Shown: one piece after another, positions 1-9,237 of the stretch
Layout: each line of letters opens with the position of its first letter
Position numbering within the stretch: position 1 is the stretch's first letter
NCBI GenBank assembly: GCA_002353225.1
Contig: DEJF01000002.1
Coordinates: forward strand, 1-15,644
Source of the DNA: Prevotella sp. UBA2755
Lineage (GTDB): Bacteria > Bacteroidota > Bacteroidia > Bacteroidales > Bacteroidaceae
Reading direction: 5' to 3'
Length of the DNA stretch: 15,644 nucleotides
The notes under the pieces: model-generated
Databases searched by the model: none
Seen by the model: the letters and a program-made list of their open reading frames with translations, nothing else
Told to the model about the DNA's origin: nothing
Program-made: the position numbers and the translations under genes

Positions 1-1270
1 CATGGAAGCTCTTGACTGTGGCATCTGAGGCACCCTTTTGAAATTTTCCGTCGTTATTGATACCATATTTGCCCTCCGCACTCTGAGGAACATAGATGCC
101 GATGAATGGTTCAGAGAAAGACTCGGGAGTGTTCACAACACCTTTGTTTGTGAAGTTCAACTCGGTAGCGTCAGCATCCACAGCAGTAGCAAGGAATGGA
201 ACGTTAGCGTCCGCATGGTCAGCAGTAGTGAAGTTGACGGCATCTGCTGTCGAGGAGGTATAAGTGGCTATCTTACAGTTGGCACTGATTTCCGCCTGTC
301 CCACATAGAATGGCAGACACATGGTGTTGATGCCAGCCTTGATACTGCGTGTTACCTGTACGTTTGTCGCATCGAAATCGATAGGAGTATAGAAAGGATA
401 ACTCTCGTCGAGTACCATCTTTGGTGTAATGTTCTTCTCTCCATCCCAGCGGATGACATTGTCAGTATCAAAGAAGTCGGTGGGTGAGAGAATCAACAGG
501 TTAGGATTCTTCGTGCGCAATTGTGGACCATCACCATCGGTGACGGCAGCACCTGTCAGGTTGAGGAAGCACACATCAGCAGACAGTTTGCTAAGCAGCA
601 AGGAATAGTCGTCGTAATCTACGGTGTGCCAGTCACCATCCCAAGTACACTGATACTGCCCCTTGCTTAATGAGCCGGTGATCTCAACCTGCTTGGAGGT
701 CAGTGAACCATCAGCCAGCGTACGGATAGCAGCACCATCTTTCAGCATAGGACCCTCTAACTGGATATCGTCAATATAAATGGTTTTACCCTCACCATCG
801 GCTGTTTCTTCATAAGGCCAAATAGCAATGACGTTGTTGTTTGTATCAGTAATTTTGTCCTCGTCAGGACCGACACTGTATTCATAGACCATGGTCTGCC
901 ATTCGCCTGGAGTGTCATACCAGAAGATACGTTTTACATTATATGCACCATCCTTACCTTCCAATTGCACCATCACGTTGTGCTTATCTTCCATTTTCAT
1001 TCGGAAAGTCAGGCGACGCAATCCTTTGAAATCAGCATCACCAACAGGCAGTGCGATATTGTGATGCTCTTGATCCCAACCACCAGGATTGGCTTTCAAG
1101 GTTGCTTTCAGACACTTATTGCTTCCATCTTCTATTACAGTAGGATCTGCACGATTCCAGAATCCACCATTTGATCCCGGCTCCAAGTCATTACCATTCC
1201 ATAGTACTATCTGTGCCGAGGCAGTAACGGCTGTCAGCATCATGAATAATGTGAGTAATTGTTTTTTCAT
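1..1270 (-). CDS. Secreted protein of unknown function with a CBM-like N-terminus (3' end outside window)
   Basis: The frame is open from the ATG at 1270 to the left edge (423 codons), so the C-terminus is missing. Residues 1-19 form a Sec signal peptide with an AxA-type site (ASA before Gln20) and no lipobox, so the protein is exported but probably not lipidated. Residues 21-174 look like a jelly-roll carbohydrate-binding domain, rich in Trp and ending in YIDDIQLEG, a usual last strand of such modules. Residues 185-300 are unassigned. Residues 305-423 (SIKAGINTMCLPF at the start, GKFQKGASDATVKSFH at the end) resemble a beta-rich tail seen in many large secreted Bacteroidetes proteins. It lies 98 bp after the GH32 gene with no clear terminator between, so it is probably part of the same fructan operon. 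I infer glycan binding; the rest of the gene could carry an enzyme domain or a secretion signal. Confidence 0.8.
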   Translation of the reverse strand, partial: MKKQLLTLFMMLTAVTASAQIVLWNGNDLEPGSNGGFWNRADPTVIEDGSNKCLKATLKANPGGWDQEHHNIALPVGDADFKGLRRLTFRMKMEDKHNVMVQLEGKDGAYNVKRIFWYDTPGEWQTMVYEYSVGPDEDKITDTNNNVIAIWPYEETADGEGKTIYIDDIQLEGPMLKDGAAIRTLADGSLTSKQVEITGSLSKGQYQCTWDGDWHTVDYDDYSLLLSKLSADVCFLNLTGAAVTDGDGPQLRTKNPNLLILSPTDFFDTDNVIRWDGEKNITPKMVLDESYPFYTPIDFDATNVQVTRSIKAGINTMCLPFYVGQAEISANCKIATYTSSTADAVNFTTADHADANVPFLATAVDADATELNFTNKGVVNTPESFSEPFIGIYVPQSAEGKYGINNDGKFQKGASDATVKSFH

Positions 1271-1303
1271 ATTCTTTCGCGTATTTAATTGTTAGTACTA
1301 AAA

Positions 1304-1348
1304 ATGTTATCCTGAAACAATCTACTCACCTCTGCGAGAACTACTAAC
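1304..1348. repeat. Intergenic repeat, copy A
   Basis: The plus strand reads ATGTTATCCTGAAACAATCT at 1304-1323 and AACTACTAAC at 1339-1348. Both blocks recur in the same order at 11007-11049, with 1-base and 2-base insertions in the first block. Both copies lie just after the last gene of a SusCD module (GH32 here, SGBP2 there), so they may mark shared descent of the two module ends or a common RNA element. No function is visible. Confidence 0.6.
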
Positions 1349-1355
1349 TATTAAC

Positions 1356-1363
1356 CAAAACTA
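1356..1363 (-). promoter_or_regulatory. Possible -7 box (TAGTTTTG) before the secreted-protein gene
   Basis: The minus strand reads TAGTTTTG, which fits the Bacteroidetes -7 consensus TAnnTTTG, five bases after the GH32 stop codon. It would give a leader of about 80 nt. I see no convincing -33 TTTG upstream. Eight-base matches in AT-rich DNA are cheap, so this is only a candidate for extra transcription of the last gene. Confidence 0.25.
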
Positions 1364-1368
1364 ACTAA

Positions 1369-2955
1369 TCAATATTGTGAGACTTCCACGTCACTGACAC
1401 TGATGGAGCCACCGTAGTTGTTGATGCTCCAGCAGTTCTTCTGGATACCGTAGATACGCTGGGTGTAGGCGACATTGTCGTTGATATACATCACCAGCAC
1501 GCTGTTGTCGGTATAGATGTCGATGTCATACGTGTTGTCAGCGGGACGTGCAAAGCCGTAACCGTCGATACCCTCGATGGAGCCTTTGCCGTTCTCACCC
1601 TCCTCCTCGAATTTGATCTTGCGCCAGTCCCAGTCCTCACCCTCGGGGTTGACCACGATGGTATAGTATTTCTCGGAGTCAGAGCCACGAACCACGGAGA
1701 TACCGAACTTATCCCAGTTGTTGCTGGTCTTGATGGTCATGGAGATGTGGTTGTGAGCACCCAGGCGGTTGAAGAGCACATAGGCACCGTCACCGGAAAG
1801 GGTACCGTTGTTATAGCCGTTGCTGTCCATCACGGTGACAGGTTGCTCCTCGTCATATTTCTCAGCCATGGCAGGTACCTCACCCACGGTGAGTGTACCA
1901 TCCGCATGCTGGATGATCTTGTGGCAGACCAGTGCGCCAGCCCATGCGGGCTCACCGTCAGCACCCACGTTGATGTTCTTCTCGAAGACAGTGGAACCGA
2001 CACGGTAGGGGCACCATCCCCAGATGTAGCGGTCGGTACCGTTGGAGGCAGTCTTTCCGGCATAGAAGGCACGGCTGTCGAGCACACCCTCCTTGCCGTC
2101 CTGCGGCCAGTGGGCACCCGGGTCGTTGAAGCATGCCTTCAGGTCGTCGTAACTCCTTGCCATCATATACTTCACCTTACGGCTCCAAGGGGCACGGTAT
2201 GCCTCGCTGTAGACCAGATACCAGTAGTCACCCATCTTGAAGATGTCAGGACACTCACACATACGGTCCCAGATCATGGGGAACTGTCCTACGTGCTCCC
2301 AGTTCTTGAGGTCGGTGGACTTGAACTCGGCAAACTTCAGGTTGCTGGCGATGACCATGCGCCATGTGCCGTCGTCGACCTTGAACACCTGTGGGTCACG
2401 GAAGTCCTTGGCAGAGAAACCATAGTCGCTGCCCTTCAGCTGCCACTCCTCATCCTTCGTCCATGTCTTGAAGTCAGGAGAGGTGGCGCGCATCACTACC
2501 TCACGGTTGGGCAGCAGCACGTTATAGCCCGTATAATAGATGTAATAGAGCTGGTCGGACTCGTTATAGACAGCGCATCCCGTACCGAGGGAAGCATCCT
2601 GCAGTGCCGTGGAAGCCCCTACAGGCAGTACCTCACCGATCATGTCGTAGTTGGCACCGTCCTTGGTGCTGATACCCCAGAAGGGATGGTAGCAGGGACC
2701 GTTATTGTCGTACTCCTGCAGATAGAGCACCTTGAACTCGCCCACCTTCTGGTCGTAGAACGGCATGGGGTCGCCACAGCGTCCGAGAGTGGGAGAGTAG
2801 TAGGTGAGGAAACCCTTCTCGTCAGCAGAGTTGAAGAAGGCGGTCGTTCCTGCCCAGTCCTTTTCAGGATCTGGTCCGAAGCTGTCCTCGCTGCATGCCG
2901 TCAGCACGATGGCTGACAGCATGAGGGCGAATATTGAAAATATCTTTGTCTTCAT
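1369..2955 (-). CDS. GH32-like fructan hydrolase, surface lipoprotein
   Basis: 528 aa. The signal peptide ends in lipobox LTAC with Cys21 as the lipidated residue, so the protein is probably surface-anchored. The five-bladed propeller of clan GH-J is indicated by three motifs: CGDPMPF with Asp62 as candidate nucleophile, FRDP with Asp187 as transition-state stabiliser, and ECPDIF with Glu234 as acid/base. The usual WMNDPNG is replaced by GRCGDPMPF followed by YHPFW, a variant I associate with the Aec43/FosGH2-like branch of GH32. Residues from about 380 to 528 form a beta-sandwich tail, as GH32 proteins usually have; it may be the Bacteroides domain called DUF4975 (from memory). The start is only 6 bp after the SGBP1 stop, so translation is probably coupled. 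Context suggests cleavage of levan or inulin outside the cell; endo or exo action cannot be read from sequence. GH43 is a less likely alternative. Confidence 0.85.
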   Translation of the reverse strand: MKTKIFSIFALMLSAIVLTACSEDSFGPDPEKDWAGTTAFFNSADEKGFLTYYSPTLGRCGDPMPFYDQKVGEFKVLYLQEYDNNGPCYHPFWGISTKDGANYDMIGEVLPVGASTALQDASLGTGCAVYNESDQLYYIYYTGYNVLLPNREVVMRATSPDFKTWTKDEEWQLKGSDYGFSAKDFRDPQVFKVDDGTWRMVIASNLKFAEFKSTDLKNWEHVGQFPMIWDRMCECPDIFKMGDYWYLVYSEAYRAPWSRKVKYMMARSYDDLKACFNDPGAHWPQDGKEGVLDSRAFYAGKTASNGTDRYIWGWCPYRVGSTVFEKNINVGADGEPAWAGALVCHKIIQHADGTLTVGEVPAMAEKYDEEQPVTVMDSNGYNNGTLSGDGAYVLFNRLGAHNHISMTIKTSNNWDKFGISVVRGSDSEKYYTIVVNPEGEDWDWRKIKFEEEGENGKGSIEGIDGYGFARPADNTYDIDIYTDNSVLVMYINDNVAYTQRIYGIQKNCWSINNYGGSISVSDVEVSQY

Positions 2956-2961
2956 AATGGA

Positions 2962-4359
2962 TTATTTCGTTAAGTAATTGATAGCGTTCTTTGTCATGGT
3001 GGCTACGTTCTTGTGGAAGTTCTCCACATAGCCAGCCTCGAAGGTGTAAGAGTACCAGTCGTAGCAGCCGGAGCCGATACAGATGACACCACCCTTGCCG
3101 TCGTGGGCAGGATACTCCCATGCGACGATGGCACCGTCACCGCCGACACCGAGGATGGTTCCACCGGTGCGAGCCTCCCAAGCGGCATGGTCGGGGTAGT
3201 CTCCCCAGTCCGTACCGATATGGTATTGGGCGGTAGAGTTGGTGATGTGGTAACCGGCATCGGTGGTGTAAACATGACCTGCCTGGTCGCCGGCAATAAG
3301 ATCCTGGAACATAGCGTGACCCGTCTGACCGTCCCAGATACGGAACTCCCAAGGACCACCGCATAGCTCTGCCTTATCCTCATCCTGTCCCCAGCAGTTA
3401 TTTGGTGTCGTCCACTCGTCGTCACCAGTGACACCGATGAACGATGCGAGGTTGGTGGCGTAACGGGTGAGGAACAGGGCACCGCCGTTCTCGTAGAACT
3501 GACGAATCTCGTTCTTTGCCTCCAGAGCCTCCGGGGCGTTAGCAACGAACTGGTCGTGACCGTCGACACCGCCGTCCTTATGATAGTGCCACCACATGAT
3601 CTTACACTCAGAGAGGTCGATGGTGCCGGCGTGGAGGTCAGCGAACGACGCATAGAGCGTACCCTCCACATTACTCATCATCCATGTGCAGGCAGCCTTC
3701 GCCTCAGGATCGAGGTCGTCCATCGAGGAAGCGGCACCGATGAAGAGTGCCTTAGCCTTGTCGATGGCGATGACCGTTACGGTATATTCCGTCACAGCAG
3801 TATTGTTGGTCACGGTATAGGTGACAGGCTGTGAGAAGTCCTGTGCGATACCCGTTGCAGGGGTGATCGTCGCATTGTCGCTATAGACGATGGTAGGCAC
3901 GATATTGGTGACATCGACAGAAGCAGGCACATAGATGGTAATCGTCTTGGCGTTCTGGTCGATGGTTCCCTGATAGATGTCATTGGCAACGAACTGGTAG
4001 ATACGGGCCTCGTCACGCAACACATTGATAGTCCAGTCGAGGACAACATCCCCATTGGTGACATGAAGCACCTTGGCAGCACTCATGTTAAGGGTCTGTC
4101 CCATGCTGATGTTAGCGGCAGCACCATTGGAGATGCTGAGTGTGGTGACCTTCATTGCCGAAGTGTCGTAAACCTCAGGAAGGCGTACGGTGATGGTCCG
4201 TGTAGTGAGGTCGATAGTACCCTCGTAGCCATCGAGTGCGAAAGCCTCCACCATGCAGTCGCCGCTGAGACGCAGGTCGCTGGTATGGTCATCGCTGCAG
4301 GCAGTAAAGCCCAGGACGATGAGCAGTGCACCTATTATATTTAATATCTTCGTTTTCAT
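2962..4359 (-). CDS. Surface glycan-binding lipoprotein with DUF4960-like C-terminus (SGBP1)
   Basis: 465 aa. The signal peptide ends in FTAC with Cys21 lipidated, followed by acidic SDDH, which suits surface export in Bacteroidetes. Residues about 34-115 and 118-200 are two similar beta-rich repeats (EGTIDLTTRTITVRLPEV and QGTIDQNAKTITIYVPASV), of the DUF5018 style found at the N-terminus of PUL binding proteins. Residues about 204-465 form the DUF4960-like domain, with an alpha/beta, glutamine-amidotransferase-like look (YENGGALFL, GGVICIGSGCYDW, NVATMTKNAINYL). The position after susC-susD and before a GH32 matches BT1761, the levan-binding SGBP of B. thetaiotaomicron, as I recall it. Likely role: hold the fructan at the cell surface for the GH32 and SusCD. 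No catalytic residues are evident. The gene starts 32 bp after susD1. Confidence 0.85.
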   Translation of the reverse strand: MKTKILNIIGALLIVLGFTACSDDHTSDLRLSGDCMVEAFALDGYEGTIDLTTRTITVRLPEVYDTSAMKVTTLSISNGAAANISMGQTLNMSAAKVLHVTNGDVVLDWTINVLRDEARIYQFVANDIYQGTIDQNAKTITIYVPASVDVTNIVPTIVYSDNATITPATGIAQDFSQPVTYTVTNNTAVTEYTVTVIAIDKAKALFIGAASSMDDLDPEAKAACTWMMSNVEGTLYASFADLHAGTIDLSECKIMWWHYHKDGGVDGHDQFVANAPEALEAKNEIRQFYENGGALFLTRYATNLASFIGVTGDDEWTTPNNCWGQDEDKAELCGGPWEFRIWDGQTGHAMFQDLIAGDQAGHVYTTDAGYHITNSTAQYHIGTDWGDYPDHAAWEARTGGTILGVGGDGAIVAWEYPAHDGKGGVICIGSGCYDWYSYTFEAGYVENFHKNVATMTKNAINYLTK

Positions 4360-4391
4360 ATTTCTATAATCTTTAAACTATAAACATTCAA

Positions 4392-6119
4392 TTACCAGTT
4401 GCCAATATTCTGCGTATAATGTCCGTTAGAGGCAGAGAGCTGCTGGAAGGGGATGGGCAGGTACTCGTTCTTGTTGGCTGTGAAATGTGCCTCACCATAG
4501 AAGGCGTTATTGTCGATTTCCTCAGCATAGTACTTGTTGATAACGGTAGCGGCATCGCCCCAGCGTACGAGGTCGAAGAAACGCTCGGACTCCATGGCAA
4601 GTTCCAGACGGCGTTCCATCTTGACCATCCTGACGGCAGCGTCCTTCGTGTAAGTGCCCTTGTAATTAGCCACATACATCTTGACACCGTAGGCACTCTG
4701 ATAGTTGGAGATCATCTGGGTACTGCCGGCGGCACGGGTGCGGAGCTGGTTGACCAGGTTGACAGCCTGATCGGGTTGTCCCAGTTGTGCATACGCCTCA
4801 GCACGCATCAGCAGCACGTCGGCATAGCGGAACACGATACGGTTCATGGAGCTTGCCCAGTAAGAGCCCTTGATGAGATACTCGCCAATGAGGGCGGGGT
4901 CTACGTTCTGCTTCAGTGTCACATAGTAGCCGTAGCCTCCGTTAGAACGGCTCCAGATACTGCTCTTGTCCATCATGTAGTTCTTGTTGAACATATAGGG
5001 AAGCCCTGGCATTCCCACGGTGAGGAACAGACGAGGGTCAGCGTTGTCAGCGGTCATGTCGTAGTCCTTCTGGTTGAACGTGTCGAACAGAGGCAGACCG
5101 TCATCACCAGTATGGAAGGCATTCACAAGGTTCTGTGAGGGTTTGTAGAAGTCGGTACCGCCATCGGTAGCCCCAGGGATATTGGGTGGAATCAGTCCAT
5201 AGCTCCAGTTCAGGTTACCATAGGTGGAGCCGTCGTTGCGGGAATACTGGATAGCCCATATACTCTCGATGCCGTTCTCATACTGCTCCTCAGGACGGAA
5301 ATTGTTATGGATGTCAGTCTCCAGTCCGTAGTTGCCATAGAGGGAGGGATTGGTGAACTCAATGACTTTCTCCAAGTCCTGCTGGTTGATAGAGGTCACC
5401 TGATGACTATTGGCATCGTCCTGACGGTAAGCCTTGTAAAGATATACCTTGGCAAGGAAGGCGGCAGCGGCAGCCTTGGTGGGACGGCCTTTGTCAGCCT
5501 GGGTGACAGGCAGTGTGTTATATGCCTCCATGAGGTCGTTGATGATCAGTTGCCATCCCTCGTCGTTCGTGTACTCGGTGTTGGAGAGCTCGTTATACTC
5601 CTGATAGCTCAGGTTCTCATTCACCACGAAGGGGATGTTCTTGAAAAGGCGTTTCAACAGGAAATGGGCATAGGCGCGCAGGAATTTCATCTCGGCAAGA
5701 CGCTGGTTCTTCATCTGGTAGTCATCACCAGTGGTGTTGAGCAGTGCGATGGCACTGTTGACACGAGACAGGGAGTTATACAGACGTACCCAGATATCGT
5801 TGAGGTTCCAGTTGGTGGTGAGAATACCTTGCTCTACCTCCAGCTGGTGGAACACGTCACCGTCGCTGGTTCCCGAGCCCCCTTTGTAGGCATCGTCGGA
5901 ACGCACGTCGAAGTTCCACATGGAGAAGGAAGAGTTGATGTCCTCGGCAGTGGTGAAGATAGCATAGGCGGACACCACCATCGCCTCGGCGTTCTCAGGG
6001 GTCTTTGCCTGCTCGTCGCTCAGCGTGCCCTGCGGGGTGTGCTCATCAAGGATTTTGTCGCAGGCAGTGAAAGTGCATGCCATGCTGACGGCACAGATGA
6101 TATATAATAGCTTTTTCAT
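4392..6119 (-). CDS. SusD/RagB-family glycan-binding lipoprotein (SusD1)
   Basis: 575 aa from the ATG at 6119. I prefer this start because it opens directly on a lipoprotein signal (MKKLLYIICAV... lipobox FTAC, Cys20). The upstream in-frame ATG at 6155 would add 12 hydrophilic residues and overlap the end of susC1. SusD proteins cap the SusC barrel on the outer surface and bind the oligosaccharide to be imported. Visible family marks are the N-terminal PQGTLSDEQ stretch, SDDAYKGGSG at about residues 74-83, TPR-like helices (AYAHFLLKRLFKNIPFV), the YRYADVLLMRAEAY-like FRYADVLLMRAEAY stretch, ERRLELAMESERFFDLVRWG, and the C-terminal NEYLPIPFQQL. Length is normal for the family. It follows susC1 after 13 bp. 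It is a paralogue of SusD2 in this window, sharing the DDxxKGGSG motif and overall layout. Confidence 0.95.
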   Translation of the reverse strand: MKKLLYIICAVSMACTFTACDKILDEHTPQGTLSDEQAKTPENAEAMVVSAYAIFTTAEDINSSFSMWNFDVRSDDAYKGGSGTSDGDVFHQLEVEQGILTTNWNLNDIWVRLYNSLSRVNSAIALLNTTGDDYQMKNQRLAEMKFLRAYAHFLLKRLFKNIPFVVNENLSYQEYNELSNTEYTNDEGWQLIINDLMEAYNTLPVTQADKGRPTKAAAAAFLAKVYLYKAYRQDDANSHQVTSINQQDLEKVIEFTNPSLYGNYGLETDIHNNFRPEEQYENGIESIWAIQYSRNDGSTYGNLNWSYGLIPPNIPGATDGGTDFYKPSQNLVNAFHTGDDGLPLFDTFNQKDYDMTADNADPRLFLTVGMPGLPYMFNKNYMMDKSSIWSRSNGGYGYYVTLKQNVDPALIGEYLIKGSYWASSMNRIVFRYADVLLMRAEAYAQLGQPDQAVNLVNQLRTRAAGSTQMISNYQSAYGVKMYVANYKGTYTKDAAVRMVKMERRLELAMESERFFDLVRWGDAATVINKYYAEEIDNNAFYGEAHFTANKNEYLPIPFQQLSASNGHYTQNIGNW

Positions 6120-6132
6120 GATTCGCTTTGAT

Positions 6133-9100
6133 TTAGAATGATACATTGAGACCAAACGTTACGTTGAGGGGAATAGGATAGCCGAAGTTGGCGTTCTCAG
6201 GATCAACGCCCGTGAAGTTCTTGCTCTTGATGGTCAGCAGGTTCTGGGCGGAGAGATACATGCGAAGGCGTGAGAGGTGAATCTTCTCGCAGATGCTCTT
6301 GGGGAAGTTGTAACCCAACTGGATGGTACGCAACTTGGCATAGGAGCCGTTCTCCACGAAATAGGTGGACACACGCTTCTCATTATTATTATCCATCGTG
6401 CTGACAGCAGGGATGTTAGAGCCGGGATTAGCAGGGCTCCATGCGTCAAGCAGACGGCGTCCCTTGTTCAGGTTCGAGATGTTCAGACCACTCCAGAGGT
6501 CGGTCTCTTTCTTCAGGTCGCTGATCACATCAACACCTTGGGCACCCTGCCAGAACATGGTGAAGTCGAAGTCCTTATACTGTAAGTAGATGTTGAGACC
6601 CCATGTGAAGTCAGGTACTGGAGAATAGATCCAGTCCTGGTCTTTCTCGTTGATGACCCCGTCTTTGTTGAGGTCCTTCCAGCGAATGCGTCCCAGTCCG
6701 GCACCGTCCTGCTGTGCGTGGTTGTCGATCTCAGCCTGACTCTTGAAGATACCATCATATACATAACCCACCTGAGCACCCATAGGATGACCGATAACAC
6801 TCTTCACACCATTACCACCGAAAGTGCCGTTGGCTGCCAGTGTCTCTGGAATCTTCGTGATCTCATTACGATAGGTACCGATATTACCTGTCACATCGTA
6901 TGAGAAATGACCGATATCACCACGATAGCCGAGGTTGAACTCAACACCCTTGTTAAGCATCTCACCAGCATTGATCCACTGGCTGGAGCCTTCACCCATC
7001 ACACCGATACCCGGCATGTAAACCAGGATGTCCTTGGTCTTTTTGTAGTACCACTCGAAAGAGCCGTAGAGCGCGTTACGGAAGAGACCGAAGTCAAGAC
7101 CGAGGTTGGTCTGTGTGGTGGTCTCCCACTTCAGGTCGTCATTACCCAACTGGTTACGCTTGAAACCACTCGGCAACTGCTGACCACCGTTGGTGCCGGC
7201 GATGTCGTAACTGGTTCCGTAACTTTGTCCACCGAAGCCTGCCTCACCATAGTTACTCTCGAAGATGGTGTAACGGGCGATATTGTCTATCTCCTGGTTA
7301 CCCGTCTGACCCCAAGAGGCACGGAGCTTCAGGTTGTCAATCCATGACACGTCCTTCAGGAACTTCTCCTGATTGATACGCCAACCGGCAGAGACAGAGG
7401 GGAATGTACCATAGCGGTGGTTCTTACCGAAACGGCTTGAACCGTCGTGACGGATGGTGAACGATGCCATATACTTGTCATCGTAGGTGTAGTTCACTTT
7501 TCCGAAGAAAGATACCAGGGTGAAACCACCGCCATTACCGTATGCCTCAGCCTCACCGACACCGGCGTTTGGCCACATATAGTCGGGATTCAGAATGGCA
7601 TAGTCGTATTTCTTGCCACTGAACCATTTATCGTCCTCACGGTTGATCTCCATACCTACCATGGCATCACCGCGGTGTTTGCCAATCTCCAGATTGTAGG
7701 TTGCAATGGCATTCCACATCCATTTGGTCCAGTGTTCCTGCTTGCCTTCCACACCATTAATGGGGTTTGCCACCGTACCCTCAGTGACAGGGTAGGTGAA
7801 GATGCGCTGCTCCTTCTGACTATAGTCAAGTCCGAAAGAAGAGCGGATATGGAAGTCTTTCAGGGGATTGATGTCGATATAAGCGTCTCCGAACAAACGC
7901 CAGTAGGTATAGCGGTTGTCAGAATTACGGTCGAGGCGTGCCAGCGGGTTCTCACGGTCAGGATAGCCACCTACCGGACCGGCATAGTCGCCGTTGGTCG
8001 TGCGGACGGGCAGTGAGGGGTTGAACTGCAACACGTTCTGGAGGAAACCGCCAGGAGCCTGTACCTCACTGGTACGGTTCAAGGTGAAGTGCTCACCAAT
8101 GGTGATGACATCCAGATCCTTTATCTTCAGCAACTTATACTCTGTGTTGATACGGGCAGAGATACGGTTGAAGTCGGACTGCTTGATGATACCCTTGTTG
8201 CCATAGTAACCGACGGAGAAGAAAGAGGAACTTCTCTCGGAACCGCTGCTCAGCGATACGTTATACTGCTGGATAAGACCCGTACGGGTGGTCTCCTTGA
8301 ACCAATCGGTGTCGGCGGCGGGAGTGGTGCCTGCGACATCGAGGTATTTATTCATCGTGATACCGTTGAGGGTGGGAACACCCTGGGCATTATAGCCCCA
8401 GTCGTAACGATAACCTAAACCGTTCTGGTTGGGGTCGAGACCGTCATTGACATATCCCTGCCACATGACCTTTCCGAACTCCTTGGCATTGAGCACTTCC
8501 ATCTTATGGGCATAGGTCTGGACGGAGATGCTGGCATCGAAGTCAATCTTTATCTTACCTTCCTTACCCTTCTTGGTGGTGATGATGATGACACCATTGG
8601 CTGCACGGCTACCATAGATAGAGGCAGAGGCGGCATCCTTCAATACCTGAATAGACTCAATGTCGTTACCATTCAACTCATGCATTCCAGCCTTCGTGGG
8701 GACACCATCGATGATGTAAAGAGGATCGTTGTTGTTCAGGGTACCGATACCACGGATGCGGACAGTGGCAGAACCAGAGGGAGCACCGTCAGCAGAGATG
8801 TTCATGCCAGGGACACGTCCCTGCATCGCCTTGATGGGGTTGTTCTCGTTCTGCTTGGCAAGCTCGCCAACACTGACAACAGAGACGGCACCCGTCAGGT
8901 CAGCCTTACGCTGGGTGGTATAACCCGTTACGACCACCTCGTTCAATGCCAGGGCATCGTCTTGCATGGTGACTTTCATGCCATCAGCAGCAGGCAACTC
9001 CTGGGTCTGAAGGCCGATGTAAGAGAAGGTCAGTGTCTTACCAGCAGCCACCTTCAACTTGAAGTTACCGTCGAAATCGGTAACAGTTCCGTTTGACGTT

Positions 9101-9237
9101 CCTTTCTCCATGACGGTGGCACCGATGACAGGCTCACCTGTGGCATCGACGACATTACCGCCAATCTCTTGCGCGTACATTATTGTACAAAGAAGCAAGG
9201 AGAAGAAACTCACAATCAGTCTCTTTGTTTGTTTCAT
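6133..9237 (-). CDS. SusC/RagA-family TonB-dependent outer-membrane transporter (SusC1)
   Basis: 1034 aa from the ATG at 9237, chosen because it begins the signal peptide (MKQTKRLIVSFFSLLL..., cleavage after YAQ, about residue 23). An in-frame start at 9327 would add 30 residues and run through the promoter palindrome. Residues about 25-95 are the carboxypeptidase-regulatory-like domain (GNVVDATGEPVIGATV). LNEVVVTGY at about 98-106 is the TonB-box region. Residues about 113-235 are the plug (LTGAVSVV, GRVPGM, RIRGIGTLNNNDPLYIIDG). The rest is the 22-strand barrel, ending in a C-terminal Phe as outer-membrane proteins do. It imports oligosaccharides, here probably fructo-oligosaccharides, using TonB-ExbBD energy. 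It is the first gene of the enzyme-bearing module and has its own promoter region (9238-9368). Confidence 0.96.
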   Translation of the reverse strand: MKQTKRLIVSFFSLLLCTIMYAQEIGGNVVDATGEPVIGATVMEKGTSNGTVTDFDGNFKLKVAAGKTLTFSYIGLQTQELPAADGMKVTMQDDALALNEVVVTGYTTQRKADLTGAVSVVSVGELAKQNENNPIKAMQGRVPGMNISADGAPSGSATVRIRGIGTLNNNDPLYIIDGVPTKAGMHELNGNDIESIQVLKDAASASIYGSRAANGVIIITTKKGKEGKIKIDFDASISVQTYAHKMEVLNAKEFGKVMWQGYVNDGLDPNQNGLGYRYDWGYNAQGVPTLNGITMNKYLDVAGTTPAADTDWFKETTRTGLIQQYNVSLSSGSERSSSFFSVGYYGNKGIIKQSDFNRISARINTEYKLLKIKDLDVITIGEHFTLNRTSEVQAPGGFLQNVLQFNPSLPVRTTNGDYAGPVGGYPDRENPLARLDRNSDNRYTYWRLFGDAYIDINPLKDFHIRSSFGLDYSQKEQRIFTYPVTEGTVANPINGVEGKQEHWTKWMWNAIATYNLEIGKHRGDAMVGMEINREDDKWFSGKKYDYAILNPDYMWPNAGVGEAEAYGNGGGFTLVSFFGKVNYTYDDKYMASFTIRHDGSSRFGKNHRYGTFPSVSAGWRINQEKFLKDVSWIDNLKLRASWGQTGNQEIDNIARYTIFESNYGEAGFGGQSYGTSYDIAGTNGGQQLPSGFKRNQLGNDDLKWETTTQTNLGLDFGLFRNALYGSFEWYYKKTKDILVYMPGIGVMGEGSSQWINAGEMLNKGVEFNLGYRGDIGHFSYDVTGNIGTYRNEITKIPETLAANGTFGGNGVKSVIGHPMGAQVGYVYDGIFKSQAEIDNHAQQDGAGLGRIRWKDLNKDGVINEKDQDWIYSPVPDFTWGLNIYLQYKDFDFTMFWQGAQGVDVISDLKKETDLWSGLNISNLNKGRRLLDAWSPANPGSNIPAVSTMDNNNEKRVSTYFVENGSYAKLRTIQLGYNFPKSICEKIHLSRLRMYLSAQNLLTIKSKNFTGVDPENANFGYPIPLNVTFGLNVSF

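Noticed and set aside
38..487. Plus-strand open frame of 149 codons near the left edge
   Set aside because: The minus-strand frame through the same DNA is continuous with a signal peptide at 1270 and is clearly the real gene.
1326..1339. Possible hairpin CTC...GAG between the GH32 gene and the secreted-protein gene
   Set aside because: Only three base pairs and no following U-run; not a terminator.
1747..2916. Long open frame (389 codons) on the plus strand antisense to the GH32 gene
   Set aside because: It mirrors the GC-rich codon pattern of the GH32 gene, has no signal, motif or promoter of its own, and the opposite strand encodes a coherent enzyme with all three catalytic motifs.
4419..6107. 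Plus-strand open frames (4419-5138 and 5307-6107) antisense to susD1
   Set aside because: Low-complexity Val/Leu/Gly-rich translations without recognisable domains; they are shadows of the SusD coding frame.
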